Positions 41,090-50,481 of a stretch of DNA of 64,000 nucleotides are shown here, one piece after another. A program made the translations under genes and the position numbers. Every line of letters begins with the position of its first letter. Within the stretch, counting starts at the first letter, position 1. Source of the stretch: Thiosocius sp963808165 (GTDB lineage Bacteria > Pseudomonadota > Gammaproteobacteria > Chromatiales > Chromatiaceae); assembly GCA_963808165.1 (NCBI GenBank), contig CAWEET010000017.1:6968-70967 (forward strand). Reading direction: 5' to 3'. The notes under the pieces were generated by a model that was given only the letters and a program-made list of their open reading frames with translations, was not told where the DNA came from and did no database searches.

Positions 41090-43459
41090 ATGAGCGAATA
41101 CATCCTGTGGCTGCACGAAGTCGAGATGAGCGACGTCGATCGGGTCGGTGGCAAGAACGCGTCTCTCGGTGAGATGCTGCGCAATCTCACGGCAGACGGT
41201 AGTGTGAAGGTCCCTGGCGGTTTTGCCACGACCGCCCATGCGTATCGCGAGTTCCTCGCACACGACGGGCTCGCCGACCGCATCAATCAGACGCTCGATG
41301 CGCTCGACGTGGACGATGTGGGCAAGCTCGCCTCGACCGGCCGGCAGATTCGCCAGTGGGTGATGGAGACGCCCTTCCCGCCGACGTTGGATCAGGCTAT
41401 CGAAGAGGCCTACGTTGCGCTCGAGAAGGAATACGGTACCGAAGTGACCTGGGCGGTGCGCTCGTCGGCCACTGCGGAAGATCTGCCGGACGCATCGTTC
41501 GCGGGGCAGCAGGAGACGATACTCAACGTCGCCGGTATCGACGAGATCAAGCGCCGTATACACGAGGTGTTTGCCTCACTGTTCAACGATCGCGCGATCT
41601 CCTACCGTGTGCACCAGGGCTTCGACCATGCCCTGGTCGCCTTGTCAGCCGGGATCCAGAAGATGATCCGCTCCGACATCGGTGCCAGCGGGGTGGTATT
41701 CACGCTGGATACCGAAAGCGGTTTTCGCGACGCGGTGTTCATCACGGCGAGCTACGGACTTGGTGAGATGGTGGTGCAGGGAGCGGTCAACCCGGACGAA
41801 TTCTACGTGCACAAGCCGACACTGGCCGCCGGCCGTCCGGCGATCCTGCGTCGCAATGTCGGTAGCAAGGCCATCAAGATGATCTATGACGAAGGTGGCA
41901 GTCACCCGGTGACCACGGTGCCGGTGGACGATGCCGAACGCGGCCTGTTCTGCCTCACCGACGAGCAGGTCGAGGAACTGGCCCGCCAGGCGGTGAACAT
42001 AGAGCAGCACTATGGCCGGCCGATGGATATCGAGTGGGCGCTGGACGGCGTCGACGGCCAGCTCTACGTGGTGCAGGCGCGGCCCGAAACGGTACAGAGC
42101 CGCAGCGGCAACGTGATCGAGCGCTACGAGATGAAAGGCAAGTCGACGGTGCTTGTCGAAGGTCGCTCGATCGGTGCACGGATCGGCGCAGGCAAGGCGC
42201 GCATCATCACCAGTCTGGATCACATGGACAGGATCGCCGAAGGCGATGTGCTGATTACCGACATGACCGACCCGGATTGGGAGCCGATCATGAAGCGCGC
42301 AGCCGCGATCGTTACCAACCGCGGTGGACGGACCTGCCACGCGGCCATCATCGCGCGTGAGCTGGGTGTGCCGGCGGTTGTCGGCTGCGGCGACGCGACC
42401 GAACGGGTCGAGGAAGGCCAGCCGGTGACGGTATCCTGCGCCGAGGGTGACAGCGGTTTCGTATATGACGGAGAGCTCGACTTCGAACTCAAGCGCATCG
42501 AACTCGACAGCATGCCGGCGGTCCCGCTCAAGGTGATGATGAACGTCGGCAACCCGGAGCGTGCGTTCAGCTTCGCGCAGATTCCGAATGCGGGCGTCGG
42601 CCTGGCACGCCTGGAGTTCATCATCAACAACATGGTCGGTATTCATCCGCAGGCGCTGCTGCAGCTCGACCGGGTCCCCGCGGACATGCGTGCAGATATC
42701 GAGGCACGCATCGCGGCCTATGGCGATCCGCGCGAGTACTTCATCAAGCGGGTGGTCGAAGGCATTGCCAGCATCGTTGCCGCTTTCGCGCCGCAACCCG
42801 TGATCCTTCGGATGTCTGATTTCAAATCCAACGAGTACGCCAACCTGATTGCTGGCACCCTCTACGAACCCGAAGAGGAGAATCCGATGATCGGGTTCCG
42901 CGGCGCTTCGCGCTACCTCGCGCCGAGTTTCCGCGCCTGCTTCGACATGGAATGCGAGGCCATTCGGCGGGTGCGCGACGGCATGGGCCTGAAGAACCTC
43001 GAGATCATGATCCCCTTCGTGCGCACGCTCGACGAGGCGCAAGGTGTGATTCGTCTGCTCGGAGAGAATGGCCTGAAGCGCGGCGAAGACGGCCTGCGCG
43101 TAATCATGATGTGCGAGTTACCGTCGAATGCGGTCCTGGCGGAAGAGTTTCTCGAGTACTTCGACGGTTTCTCGATCGGCTCCAACGATATGACCCAGCT
43201 CACCCTCGGGCTGGACCGTGACTCCGGCCTGGTCGCACAAAGCTTCGACGAACGCAATCCGGCGGTGTTGAAGATGCTCGACATGGCCATCAGCGCCTGC
43301 CGCAACCAGGGAAAGTATTGCGGCATCTGTGGCCAGGGGCCTTCCGATCATCCCGATCTGGCCAAATGGTTGCTCGAGCGGGGTATCGACAGCATCTCGC
43401 TGAATCCCGACACGGTGATCGACACCTGGCTGTTCCTGTCCGGTCAAAGCAGGGACTGA
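41090..43459 (+). CDS. ppsA: phosphoenolpyruvate synthase
   Basis: Converts pyruvate, ATP and water to PEP, AMP and phosphate, the gluconeogenic entry from pyruvate. The 789 residues match E. coli PpsA (792). ATP-grasp part includes VRSSATAEDLPDASFAGQQET; the swivelling domain has the catalytic histidine in TNRGGRTCHAAIIARELG; the PEP-binding barrel has FRGASRYL, CELPSNAVLAE and GICGQGPSDHPD. It follows ppsR directly. Together with the malic enzyme it takes glyoxylate-shunt malate to PEP. Confidence 0.97.
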   Translation: MSEYILWLHEVEMSDVDRVGGKNASLGEMLRNLTADGSVKVPGGFATTAHAYREFLAHDGLADRINQTLDALDVDDVGKLASTGRQIRQWVMETPFPPTLDQAIEEAYVALEKEYGTEVTWAVRSSATAEDLPDASFAGQQETILNVAGIDEIKRRIHEVFASLFNDRAISYRVHQGFDHALVALSAGIQKMIRSDIGASGVVFTLDTESGFRDAVFITASYGLGEMVVQGAVNPDEFYVHKPTLAAGRPAILRRNVGSKAIKMIYDEGGSHPVTTVPVDDAERGLFCLTDEQVEELARQAVNIEQHYGRPMDIEWALDGVDGQLYVVQARPETVQSRSGNVIERYEMKGKSTVLVEGRSIGARIGAGKARIITSLDHMDRIAEGDVLITDMTDPDWEPIMKRAAAIVTNRGGRTCHAAIIARELGVPAVVGCGDATERVEEGQPVTVSCAEGDSGFVYDGELDFELKRIELDSMPAVPLKVMMNVGNPERAFSFAQIPNAGVGLARLEFIINNMVGIHPQALLQLDRVPADMRADIEARIAAYGDPREYFIKRVVEGIASIVAAFAPQPVILRMSDFKSNEYANLIAGTLYEPEEENPMIGFRGASRYLAPSFRACFDMECEAIRRVRDGMGLKNLEIMIPFVRTLDEAQGVIRLLGENGLKRGEDGLRVIMMCELPSNAVLAEEFLEYFDGFSIGSNDMTQLTLGLDRDSGLVAQSFDERNPAVLKMLDMAISACRNQGKYCGICGQGPSDHPDLAKWLLERGIDSISLNPDTVIDTWLFLSGQSRD

Positions 43460-43664
43460 GCGCGGCGCGGGCGGTCATCAAGCCGTGCCTCTTTTCGAGT
43501 CGGACAACACCTGCGCAACGCCTTGTTCGACCCGCGGCGCAGCATGAATCCGTCCGTGGGGGCGTGACTCCGCAACATGCCGGTCCCGATAGGTGCCATT
43601 GCCTTTGGCGCGATTCCTCAGACCACGGAAGGTCGGCCCCCCTGCTGATCCCATTCATTCTCAA

Positions 43665-43672
43665 TGTCGACA
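43665..43672. promoter_or_regulatory. TGTCGACA element upstream of prpE
   Basis: The palindrome core TGTCGACA about 180 bases before prpE. It matches the inner 8 bases of the operator at 43736 and may be a secondary site for the GntR-type prp regulator. Confidence 0.5.
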
Positions 43673-43735
43673 GTTTGGAAAAATCAATAGTAAAAATGGC
43701 CAATAAAGGTCGTTTTCTGCAGATTCGCCGCTAGA

Positions 43736-43747
43736 ATTGTCGACAAT
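43736..43747. promoter_or_regulatory. ATTGTCGACAAT operator upstream of prpE
   Basis: A perfect 12-base palindrome about 100 bases before the prpE start. The same core occurs at 43665, 53213 and 53266, all at the ends of the prp gene block and next to its promoters. A GTCGAC-centred palindrome suits the GntR-family regulator encoded at 45732. Inference: repression of prpE-gntR-prpB-prpC without propionate or methylcitrate. The rest of the 43460-43849 gap holds no gene that I can support. Confidence 0.75.
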
Positions 43748-43849
43748 AAGCGGGCCGGTTGTGCGTTTTCGCATTGCAGTCAGAGCCTCGCGACAGCTTG
43801 GGTACCCGTGCTATGCGGGTTCCGCCACTGATCGGAAAGAGGGGGGGAG

Positions 43850-45745
43850 ATGAGCAAATACCAAACGCTTTACCAGCGCTCGCTGGAGGATCCGGCGGGT
43901 TTCTGGGGCGAGGCCGCCGCAGGCCTGGTGTGGGAGAAACCCTGGGACAAGGTCCTGGATCTGGAAGCCAAGCCGGTTCCACGCTGGTTCGTCGGTGGCA
44001 GGATCAACACCTGCTACAACGCGATCGACCGGCACGTGGAGGCAGGGCGCGGCGCGCAGGCGGCGTTGATCTACGATTCGCCGGTGACGGGCCAGAAGCT
44101 CACCTACACCTACGCCGATCTGCTCGACCAGGTGTCGCGCTTCGCCGGCGCCTTGAGCGCCCAGGGCGTACAGCAGGGTGATCGGGTGCTCATTTACATG
44201 CCGATGATTCCGGAGGCGGCGATTGCGATGCTGGCGACGGCGCGCCTCGGCGCGGTGCATTCGGTCGTGTTCGGGGGGTTTGCCGCCAATGAACTGGCGA
44301 CCCGGATCAATGACGCGAAGCCGAAAGTCATCGTCAGTGCGTCCTGCGGCATCGAACCCAACCGCGTCGTGGTGTACAAGCCGCTGCTCGACGAGGCGAT
44401 CGAGCTGTCGACGCACAAGCCTTCGGGCTGCATCATCAAGGCCCGTCCGCAGGCTGAGGCCCCGCTGATCGCCGGACGCGACCAGGACTGGGACGGGGCC
44501 GTAGCGGAGGCAGAGCCGGCCGCCTGCGTTGCGGTCGAGGCGACTGACCCGCTGTACATCCTCTACACCTCAGGGACCACCGGCCAGCCCAAGGGCGTGG
44601 TGCGCGACAACGGCGGCCATGCGGTGGCAATGCACTGGACGATGAAGAACATCTACGATGTCGAGGCTGGTGACGTTTACTGGGCCGCCTCGGACGTCGG
44701 TTGGGTGGTAGGGCACAGCTATATCGTCTATGCGCCGCTGCTCGCCGGCTGTACGACCATCATGTATGAGGGCAAGCCGGTCGGTACCCCGGACCCTGGC
44801 GCTTTCTGGCGCGTGATCAATGAGCATGGGGTCAAGGTGCTGTTCACCGCCCCGACAGCGTTCCGCGCGATCAAGAAAGAGGATCCGAACGGCGAGTATC
44901 TGAAGAAGTACGATCTGTCCTGCATGCAGGCGCTCTTCCTCGCCGGTGAACGTTGCGATCCGGACACATTGTTTTGGGCCCGAGACAAGCTGAAAAAGCC
45001 GGTCATCGACCACTGGTGGCAGACCGAGACGGGTTGGGCGATCGCAGCCAACCCGATGGGTATCGAGGCGATGGAGATCAAGCCGGGTTCACCGACCGTG
45101 GCGATGCCGGGCTACGACGTGCGCGTGCTGTCCGAGGATGGTGATGAGATGCCCGATGGCGAGATGGGCAACATCGTCATCAAGCTACCCATGCCCCCGG
45201 CATGCCTGCCGACCTTGTGGGGCGCAGACCAACGATTCATCGACTCGTACCTGCGCAAGTATCCAGGTTACTACCTGACCGGTGATGCAGGGTTCCGCGA
45301 TGCGGACGGTTACCTCTGGATCATGAGCCGCACCGACGACGTGATCAACGTAGCCGGACACCGGCTGTCGACTGGTGGGATGGAAGAGGTCCTGTCTGGA
45401 CACCAGGACGTGGCCGAATGCGCGGTGATCGGCGTGACCGATGCGCTGAAGGGCCAGATGCCGCTGGGGCTGGTCGTATTGAAGGCGGGCGTCGACCGCG
45501 AACAGCAGGAGATGGTTGGCGAACTGATCAGGCGGGTGCGTGAACAAATCGGGCCGGTTGCGGCATTCAAGCTGGTCGCTGTGGTCAAGCGTTTGCCGAA
45601 GACACGTTCGGGCAAGATTCTGCGCGGCACCATGGTCAAGATCGCCGACAACGAGGAATACAAGATGCCGGCGACCATCGACGACCCTGCGATCCTCGAC
45701 GAGATTGCCGAAGCCTTGCGCGGGCTCGGTTATGCGAAGTCCTGA
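43850..45745 (+). CDS. prpE: propionate--CoA ligase
   Basis: Activates propionate to propionyl-CoA with ATP through a propionyl-AMP intermediate. The 631 residues match PrpE (about 628). AMP-binding motif is LYILYTSGTTGQPKGV; others are WWQTETGW, YYLTGDAGF and the acetylation/active lysine PKTRSGKILRGT near the C-terminus. It starts after a GGGGGGAG site and is the first gene of the prpE-gntR-prpB-prpC stretch, so propionate rather than acetate is the likely substrate; the two ligases are similar. Confidence 0.93.
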   Translation: MSKYQTLYQRSLEDPAGFWGEAAAGLVWEKPWDKVLDLEAKPVPRWFVGGRINTCYNAIDRHVEAGRGAQAALIYDSPVTGQKLTYTYADLLDQVSRFAGALSAQGVQQGDRVLIYMPMIPEAAIAMLATARLGAVHSVVFGGFAANELATRINDAKPKVIVSASCGIEPNRVVVYKPLLDEAIELSTHKPSGCIIKARPQAEAPLIAGRDQDWDGAVAEAEPAACVAVEATDPLYILYTSGTTGQPKGVVRDNGGHAVAMHWTMKNIYDVEAGDVYWAASDVGWVVGHSYIVYAPLLAGCTTIMYEGKPVGTPDPGAFWRVINEHGVKVLFTAPTAFRAIKKEDPNGEYLKKYDLSCMQALFLAGERCDPDTLFWARDKLKKPVIDHWWQTETGWAIAANPMGIEAMEIKPGSPTVAMPGYDVRVLSEDGDEMPDGEMGNIVIKLPMPPACLPTLWGADQRFIDSYLRKYPGYYLTGDAGFRDADGYLWIMSRTDDVINVAGHRLSTGGMEEVLSGHQDVAECAVIGVTDALKGQMPLGLVVLKAGVDREQQEMVGELIRRVREQIGPVAAFKLVAVVKRLPKTRSGKILRGTMVKIADNEEYKMPATIDDPAILDEIAEALRGLGYAKS

Positions 45746-46439
45746 GCTGGGGGCATTGCCAGCTGCGGAGAGTGCCGCCGCGATGGCGAGCGGTACGATC
45801 CCGGATCGGATCTTTTCTCTGCTCACGGAGGCGATCGTCGAAGGGGGTATCGCGGCCGGCAGCAAGATCAGCGAGCCGGAACTGGCACGCGCCTATGGAA
45901 TCAGCCGTGGCCCGCTGCGTGAGGCCATCGGCCGGCTGGAGGCCTGCGGCCTGGTGGTCAGGCGACCGAACGTGGGCGCACGTGTGGTCACGCTCAGCAG
46001 CAAGCAGTTGCTGGAGATCTTCCATGTTCGTGAGGCGCTCGAAGGCATGGCGGCACGCCTGGCGGCGCTCAACATGACGCTTGAGGAAATCAACGACCTG
46101 AGGCACCTGCTTGGACAACACGGCGAACAGATCGAGCGGGATGCCGGGCATGCGTACTTTCAGCGCGAGGGAGACCTGGATTTCCACTACCGTATCGTCA
46201 AGGGCAGCCATAACAGCCGCATGATCGAGCTGCTCTGCAACGATCTCTATCACTTGGTCCGCCTGTACCGTTACCAGTTTGGCATGCCGAGCAAGCGGGG
46301 TCCGCAGGCCTTCGTCGAGCATGGCCACATCGCCGATGCGATCGAAAGGCGCGACCCGGAAATGGCTGAACTGATGATGCGTTCCCACATCAGGGCGTCG
46401 CGCCAGAACGTCGAGCGGCTGCTTGTCGGACGCCGATGA
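45732..46439 (+). CDS. GntR/FadR-type transcriptional regulator of prp genes
   Basis: A 235-residue regulator if started at ATG 45732, which overlaps prpE by 14 bases. ATG 45783, with GGAGAG before it, would give 218 residues. The winged helix is GSKISEPELARAYGISRGPLREAIGRLEACGLV, with VVRRPNVGARVV as the wing. The C-terminal FCD domain carries His in DLDFHYRIVKGSHNSRM and EHGHIADAIERRD (metal or acid ligand pocket). Its place inside the prp block makes it the likely propionate/2-methylcitrate sensor acting at the TTGTCGACAA palindromes. Confidence 0.9.
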   Translation: MRSPELGALPAAESAAAMASGTIPDRIFSLLTEAIVEGGIAAGSKISEPELARAYGISRGPLREAIGRLEACGLVVRRPNVGARVVTLSSKQLLEIFHVREALEGMAARLAALNMTLEEINDLRHLLGQHGEQIERDAGHAYFQREGDLDFHYRIVKGSHNSRMIELLCNDLYHLVRLYRYQFGMPSKRGPQAFVEHGHIADAIERRDPEMAELMMRSHIRASRQNVERLLVGRR

Positions 46440-46695
46440 GCTATGCCCCCGGTGCGGCCAAGGAGGGCAAAGGTGCTCGAGGTCGGTAAGAATCGACCGG
46501 ACCGACTGAGGCCGCCGGGTATCGTAGGAGACAGACCGACCTGCGGTCCCTCGCGGATACCGCCGGGCGACATCGATACGCCGGGCACGCAATGCATGAC
46601 AGCGCAGGCCAGGCCTGCCGGATAGTGTCGGGCACAGTAGTCCGGCGTGTTTTCGCGGGCCTCTTCTGGAGGCCGGATCACATCAGGTGAAAAGA

Positions 46696-47580
46696 ATGAC
46701 GATTGAATCTGCAGGCAAGAAATTCAGGGACGCGGTCGCAGCGGAACGGCCGCTGCAGTGTGTGGGTGCGATCAACGCCTATCATGCGCGTCTGGCCGAG
46801 GCCTCGGGCTTCGCCTCGCTGTATATCTCGGGTGGGGGTGTTGCGGCGGGTTCCTGCGGTATCCCGGATCTGGGCATCACGACGATGGAGGACGTGCTGA
46901 CCGACCTGAAGCGGATCACCGACGTCACCAGTCTCCCGGTCCTGGTCGACGTGGATACTGGCTGGGGTGGCGCCTTCAACATCGCGCGCGCGGTGCGCTC
47001 GATGATCAGATGCGGTGCCGCAGCGATACACATCGAGGATCAGGTGCAGCAGAAACGCTGCGGTCATCGCCCAAACAAGGCGATCGTCTCACAGGCGGAG
47101 ATGGTCGATCGCATCAAGGCGGCGGTCGATGCGAAAACCGATTCCGACTTCGTTATCATGGCGCGCACCGATTCACTGGCTGTCGAGGGGATGCAGTCGG
47201 CGATCGATCGGGCCTGTGCCTGTGTCGAGGCCGGTGCAGACATGATATTCCCGGAGGCGATCAACGAGCTGGCACAGTACCGCGAGTTCGTCGATGCTGT
47301 CGGAGTGCCGGTGCTTGCGAACATCACCGAGTTCGGTGCGACTCCGCTGTTTACCACCGAGCAGCTCGGGGATGCCGGCGTCAGTATTGCGCTATACCCG
47401 CTGTCGGCATTCCGTGCCGCCAATGCGGCGGCTTTGAAGGTCTATCAGACACTTCGCGGCGAGGGTACGCAGCAAAACGTCATCGACATCATGCAGAGCC
47501 GCATGGATCTTTACGACTACCTCGGTTATCACGAATTCGAACAAAAGCTTGATCGGCTGTTTGCTTCGGAAGCCGAATAG
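46696..47580 (+). CDS. prpB: 2-methylisocitrate lyase
   Basis: Cleaves 2-methylisocitrate to pyruvate and succinate, last step of the methylcitrate cycle. The 294 residues from ATG 46696 (AGGTGA 8 bases upstream; a GTG at 46687 is possible) match PrpB (about 296). The catalytic loop is KRCGHRPNK, and DVDTGWGGAFNIAR carries the Mg-binding aspartates. The 257 bases upstream hold no gene. Confidence 0.97.
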   Translation: MTIESAGKKFRDAVAAERPLQCVGAINAYHARLAEASGFASLYISGGGVAAGSCGIPDLGITTMEDVLTDLKRITDVTSLPVLVDVDTGWGGAFNIARAVRSMIRCGAAAIHIEDQVQQKRCGHRPNKAIVSQAEMVDRIKAAVDAKTDSDFVIMARTDSLAVEGMQSAIDRACACVEAGADMIFPEAINELAQYREFVDAVGVPVLANITEFGATPLFTTEQLGDAGVSIALYPLSAFRAANAAALKVYQTLRGEGTQQNVIDIMQSRMDLYDYLGYHEFEQKLDRLFASEAE

Positions 47581-47701
47581 AATCGCACCACCACAAAGGA
47601 CGCGAACGACACAAGGTGTGTAAGTGCTGGTCATCATGCATCTTGTGGACTTTGTCACCCTGGTGGCCAATGACAATCCAAACTGACACGAGGCTTTCTC
47701 T

Positions 47702-48847
47702 ATGAGCGCCCAAACCCTGCCAAAGGCAAAGAAATCAGTGGCCCTTTCCGGGACACCGGCCGGCAATACCGCAATCTGCACAGTCGGTCGCAGCGGCAAC
47801 GATCTGCATTATCGAGGGTACAATATTCTCGATATCGCAGAAGTTTGCGAGTTTGAGGAGATCGCCTACCTCCTGATCTATGGGAAACTGCCCAACCGTT
47901 CCGAACTCGATTACTACAAGCGCAGGCTCAAGTCCTTGCGCGGTCTTCCGGTGGCGGTCAAGCAGGCGCTCGAGGCACTGCCGCCGTCGACTCATCCGAT
48001 GGATGTGATGCGCACCGGTTGCTCGGTACTGGGAACCTGCCTGCCGGAGAAGGGTGACCATTCCGAGCCCGAGGCGCGCAACATCACCGACCGCCTGATG
48101 GCGAGCTTCGGTTCGATGCTGCTTTACTGGTATCACTTCTCGGTAAATGGCAAACGCATCGATGTCGAAACAGACGACGACTCCATTGGTGGGCATTTCC
48201 TGCACCTGTTGCATGGCGAGAAGCCGCCTGAATCCTGGGTGCGTGCGATGCACACTTCGCTGAACCTATACGCGGAGCACGAGTTCAACGCCTCCACCTT
48301 CACCGCACGCGTAATCGCCGGTACCGGCTCCGACATATATTCGGCAATAACGGGGGCGATTGGTGCGCTGCGCGGTCCCAAGCATGGCGGTGCCAACGAA
48401 GAGGCGTTTCATATCCAGAGCCGATATCACACCGCGGACGAGGCCGAGGCCAATATTCGCGAGCGGGTCGAGCGCAAAGAGATCGTGATCGGCTTCGGTC
48501 ATCCAGTCTACACCATCGGTGACCCGCGCAATGACGTGATCAAGCGCGTGGCCAAGAGCCTGGCGGAAGAAAACAGCGATACGAAAATGTATGAGATCGC
48601 CGAGCGGCTGGAATCCGTGATGTGGGAGGTCAAGAAGATGTTCCCAAATCTCGACTGGTTCTCCGCTGTGTCGTACAACCAGATGCATGTGCCGACAGAT
48701 ATGTTCACCCCGCTGTTCGTGATCGCACGCGTGACCGGCTGGGGGGCGCATGTGATCGAGCAGCGTGAAGACGGCAAGATCATCCGCCCGTCCGCCAATT
48801 ACACCGGGCCCGATCACCGGGAGTTCGTAGCGATCGACCAGCGCTGA
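47702..48847 (+). CDS. prpC: 2-methylcitrate synthase
   Basis: Condenses propionyl-CoA with oxaloacetate. A 381-residue citrate-synthase fold with GNTAICTVGRSGNDLHYRGYNI, LKHGGANE-type segment RGPKHGGANEEAF (catalytic His), FGHPVYTIGDPRNDVIK (second His, PrpC-like) and NYTGPDHREF at the end. The start follows a GAGG-like context 6-10 bases before the ATG. It lies 121 bases after prpB. Confidence 0.95.
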   Translation: MSAQTLPKAKKSVALSGTPAGNTAICTVGRSGNDLHYRGYNILDIAEVCEFEEIAYLLIYGKLPNRSELDYYKRRLKSLRGLPVAVKQALEALPPSTHPMDVMRTGCSVLGTCLPEKGDHSEPEARNITDRLMASFGSMLLYWYHFSVNGKRIDVETDDDSIGGHFLHLLHGEKPPESWVRAMHTSLNLYAEHEFNASTFTARVIAGTGSDIYSAITGAIGALRGPKHGGANEEAFHIQSRYHTADEAEANIRERVERKEIVIGFGHPVYTIGDPRNDVIKRVAKSLAEENSDTKMYEIAERLESVMWEVKKMFPNLDWFSAVSYNQMHVPTDMFTPLFVIARVTGWGAHVIEQREDGKIIRPSANYTGPDHREFVAIDQR

Positions 48848-49106
48848 TCCGTCGCATCGTGTGTTGAACTCGCGAGCCACGCGAAATGGTGAATGACGGT
48901 TGGCAGTGTATCGGTCTGCCGCCGTCACTCGGGCGACAACCTTATCAGACAGAAAATGGCCCGGGGCGCGGTTCGCGTCGCGGGCCAAGAGATACCAGGA
49001 CTTGAAGAACAGAATTGTCTGAAATAGGGGACGACTTCGCAAGGATGCGATCATGTTGCCGTTGCCAGTTGGCAGGGAAGTCAGTTCGGGTGTCGGTGCA
49101 CCGCCG
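48848..49106. other. gene-free part of the prpC-prpF convergent gap
   Basis: About 260 bases between prpC and the transposase fragment. I see no coding frame with support and no strong terminator. Confidence 0.45.
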
Positions 49107-49214
49107 TATGTGCGCCATCGCCCGGAGCGCACCCTCCTTTATCAAATCGTTTGAGACTACTATCCGGCGTTCAAGGCGTATCTGGCGTCACAGGGCACGG
49201 ACATCACGCCCTGA
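49107..49214 (+). mobile_element. IS91-like transposase fragment with internal stop
   Basis: Translation gives YVRHRPERTLLYQIV, a stop, then DYYPAFKAYLASQGTDITP and another stop. The HPERTLLY and YYPAF wording matches the N-terminus of IS91-family transposases (zinc-binding region). Only about 35 codons remain, with an in-frame TGA where a glutamate codon would be expected. The fragment sits between the convergent prpC and prpF genes. Confidence 0.65.
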
Positions 49215-49291
49215 TTCCCGAACCCTTTATCCGACATGCAGATTAGGACAGCCCGCGCAAGACATGAGCCGCCGTTTTTCTGGCCCTCAGT

Positions 49292-50470
49292 TCAGAACGC
49301 ATCACCCGGAACACGGACCCAGCCCTCCATCAGCACGCGCGCGCTGCGGCTCATAACCACCTTCTTGACCGCCCAGTCGGCATCATTCTGACTGGCTTCG
49401 GCACCCACCTTCAGCGTGCCGGAGGGATGGCCGAAGGTCACCGCATTGCGCTCGCCGCCGCCGGCTGCCAGGTTCACCAATGTCCCGGGGATTGCGGCCG
49501 CCGTACCGATGGCCACGGCGGCGGTACCCATCATCGCGTGGTGCAGTTTACCCATGGACAGGGCTCGAACATTGAGGTCGATATCGGCCGCATTGACCTG
49601 CTTGCCGCTGGATGAGACATAGCCTTGCGGCCTGGCCACGAACGCGACTTTCGGGGTGTGCTGCCGCCCCGCGGCTTCCTCGATATGCTGAATCAGGCCC
49701 ATACGCACCGCGCCATACGCACGGATGGTCTCGAACATACCCAGGGCCTTGTCGTCGCCGTTGATGGCGTCCTGCAATTCTGTGCCACTGTAGTTGATGT
49801 CTTTGGCATTCAGAAACACCGTCGGGATACCGGCGTTGATCATGGTCGCCTTGAAGGTACCGACACCGGGCACCTCAAGCTCATCCACCAGGTTGCCGGT
49901 CGGAAACATGGCCTCTGAGGCGTCGACCGGGTGCATGAACTCCACCTGCACCTCGGCCGCCGGGAAGGTCACTCCATCGAGTTCGAAGTCACCGGTCTCC
50001 TGAACCTCACCATGGGTGATCGGTACATGTGCAACGATGGTCTTCTCGATGTTCTTCTGCCATATACGCACCACGGCCACCCCGTTTTCGGGGATGCGCT
50101 CTGCATCCACCAGGCCGCTGCTGATCGCAAATGAGCCAACCGCTGCGGTCAGATTGCCGCAGTTACCGCTCCAGTCTACGAACGGCTTGTCGATCGAGAC
50201 CTGACCGAACAGGTAGTCGACATCGTGATCGGCCTTGTCGCTTCTGGCCAGGATGACGGTCTTGCTGGTGCTGGAAGTCGCGCCGCCCATGCCGTCGGTG
50301 TGCTTGCCATAGGGATCGGGACTGCCGATCACGCGCAACAACAACCTGTCGCGCGCCTCGCCCGGGACCTGTGCGGCCTGCGGCAGGTCGGTCAGGTTGA
50401 AAAACACACCCTTGCTGGTGCCGCCACGCATGTAGGTGGCGGGAATCTTTATCTGCGCTAAATGGGTCAT
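49292..50470 (-). CDS. prpF: 2-methylaconitate cis-trans isomerase
   Basis: Isomerises the trans-2-methylaconitate released by AcnD to the cis form. A 392-residue diaminopimelate-epimerase-fold protein starting MTHLAQIKIPATYMRGGTSKGVFF, the PrpF signature, with DWSGNCGNLTAAVG (catalytic region) and GKLHHAMMGTAAVAIGTAA. ATG 50470 follows GGAGAAACGC; the ATG at 50482 overlaps the acnD stop (TAATG) and would add 4 residues. It is cotranscribed with acnD. Confidence 0.95.
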   Translation of the reverse strand: MTHLAQIKIPATYMRGGTSKGVFFNLTDLPQAAQVPGEARDRLLLRVIGSPDPYGKHTDGMGGATSSTSKTVILARSDKADHDVDYLFGQVSIDKPFVDWSGNCGNLTAAVGSFAISSGLVDAERIPENGVAVVRIWQKNIEKTIVAHVPITHGEVQETGDFELDGVTFPAAEVQVEFMHPVDASEAMFPTGNLVDELEVPGVGTFKATMINAGIPTVFLNAKDINYSGTELQDAINGDDKALGMFETIRAYGAVRMGLIQHIEEAAGRQHTPKVAFVARPQGYVSSSGKQVNAADIDLNVRALSMGKLHHAMMGTAAVAIGTAAAIPGTLVNLAAGGGERNAVTFGHPSGTLKVGAEASQNDADWAVKKVVMSRSARVLMEGWVRVPGDAF

Positions 50471-50481
50471 GCGTTTCTCCA

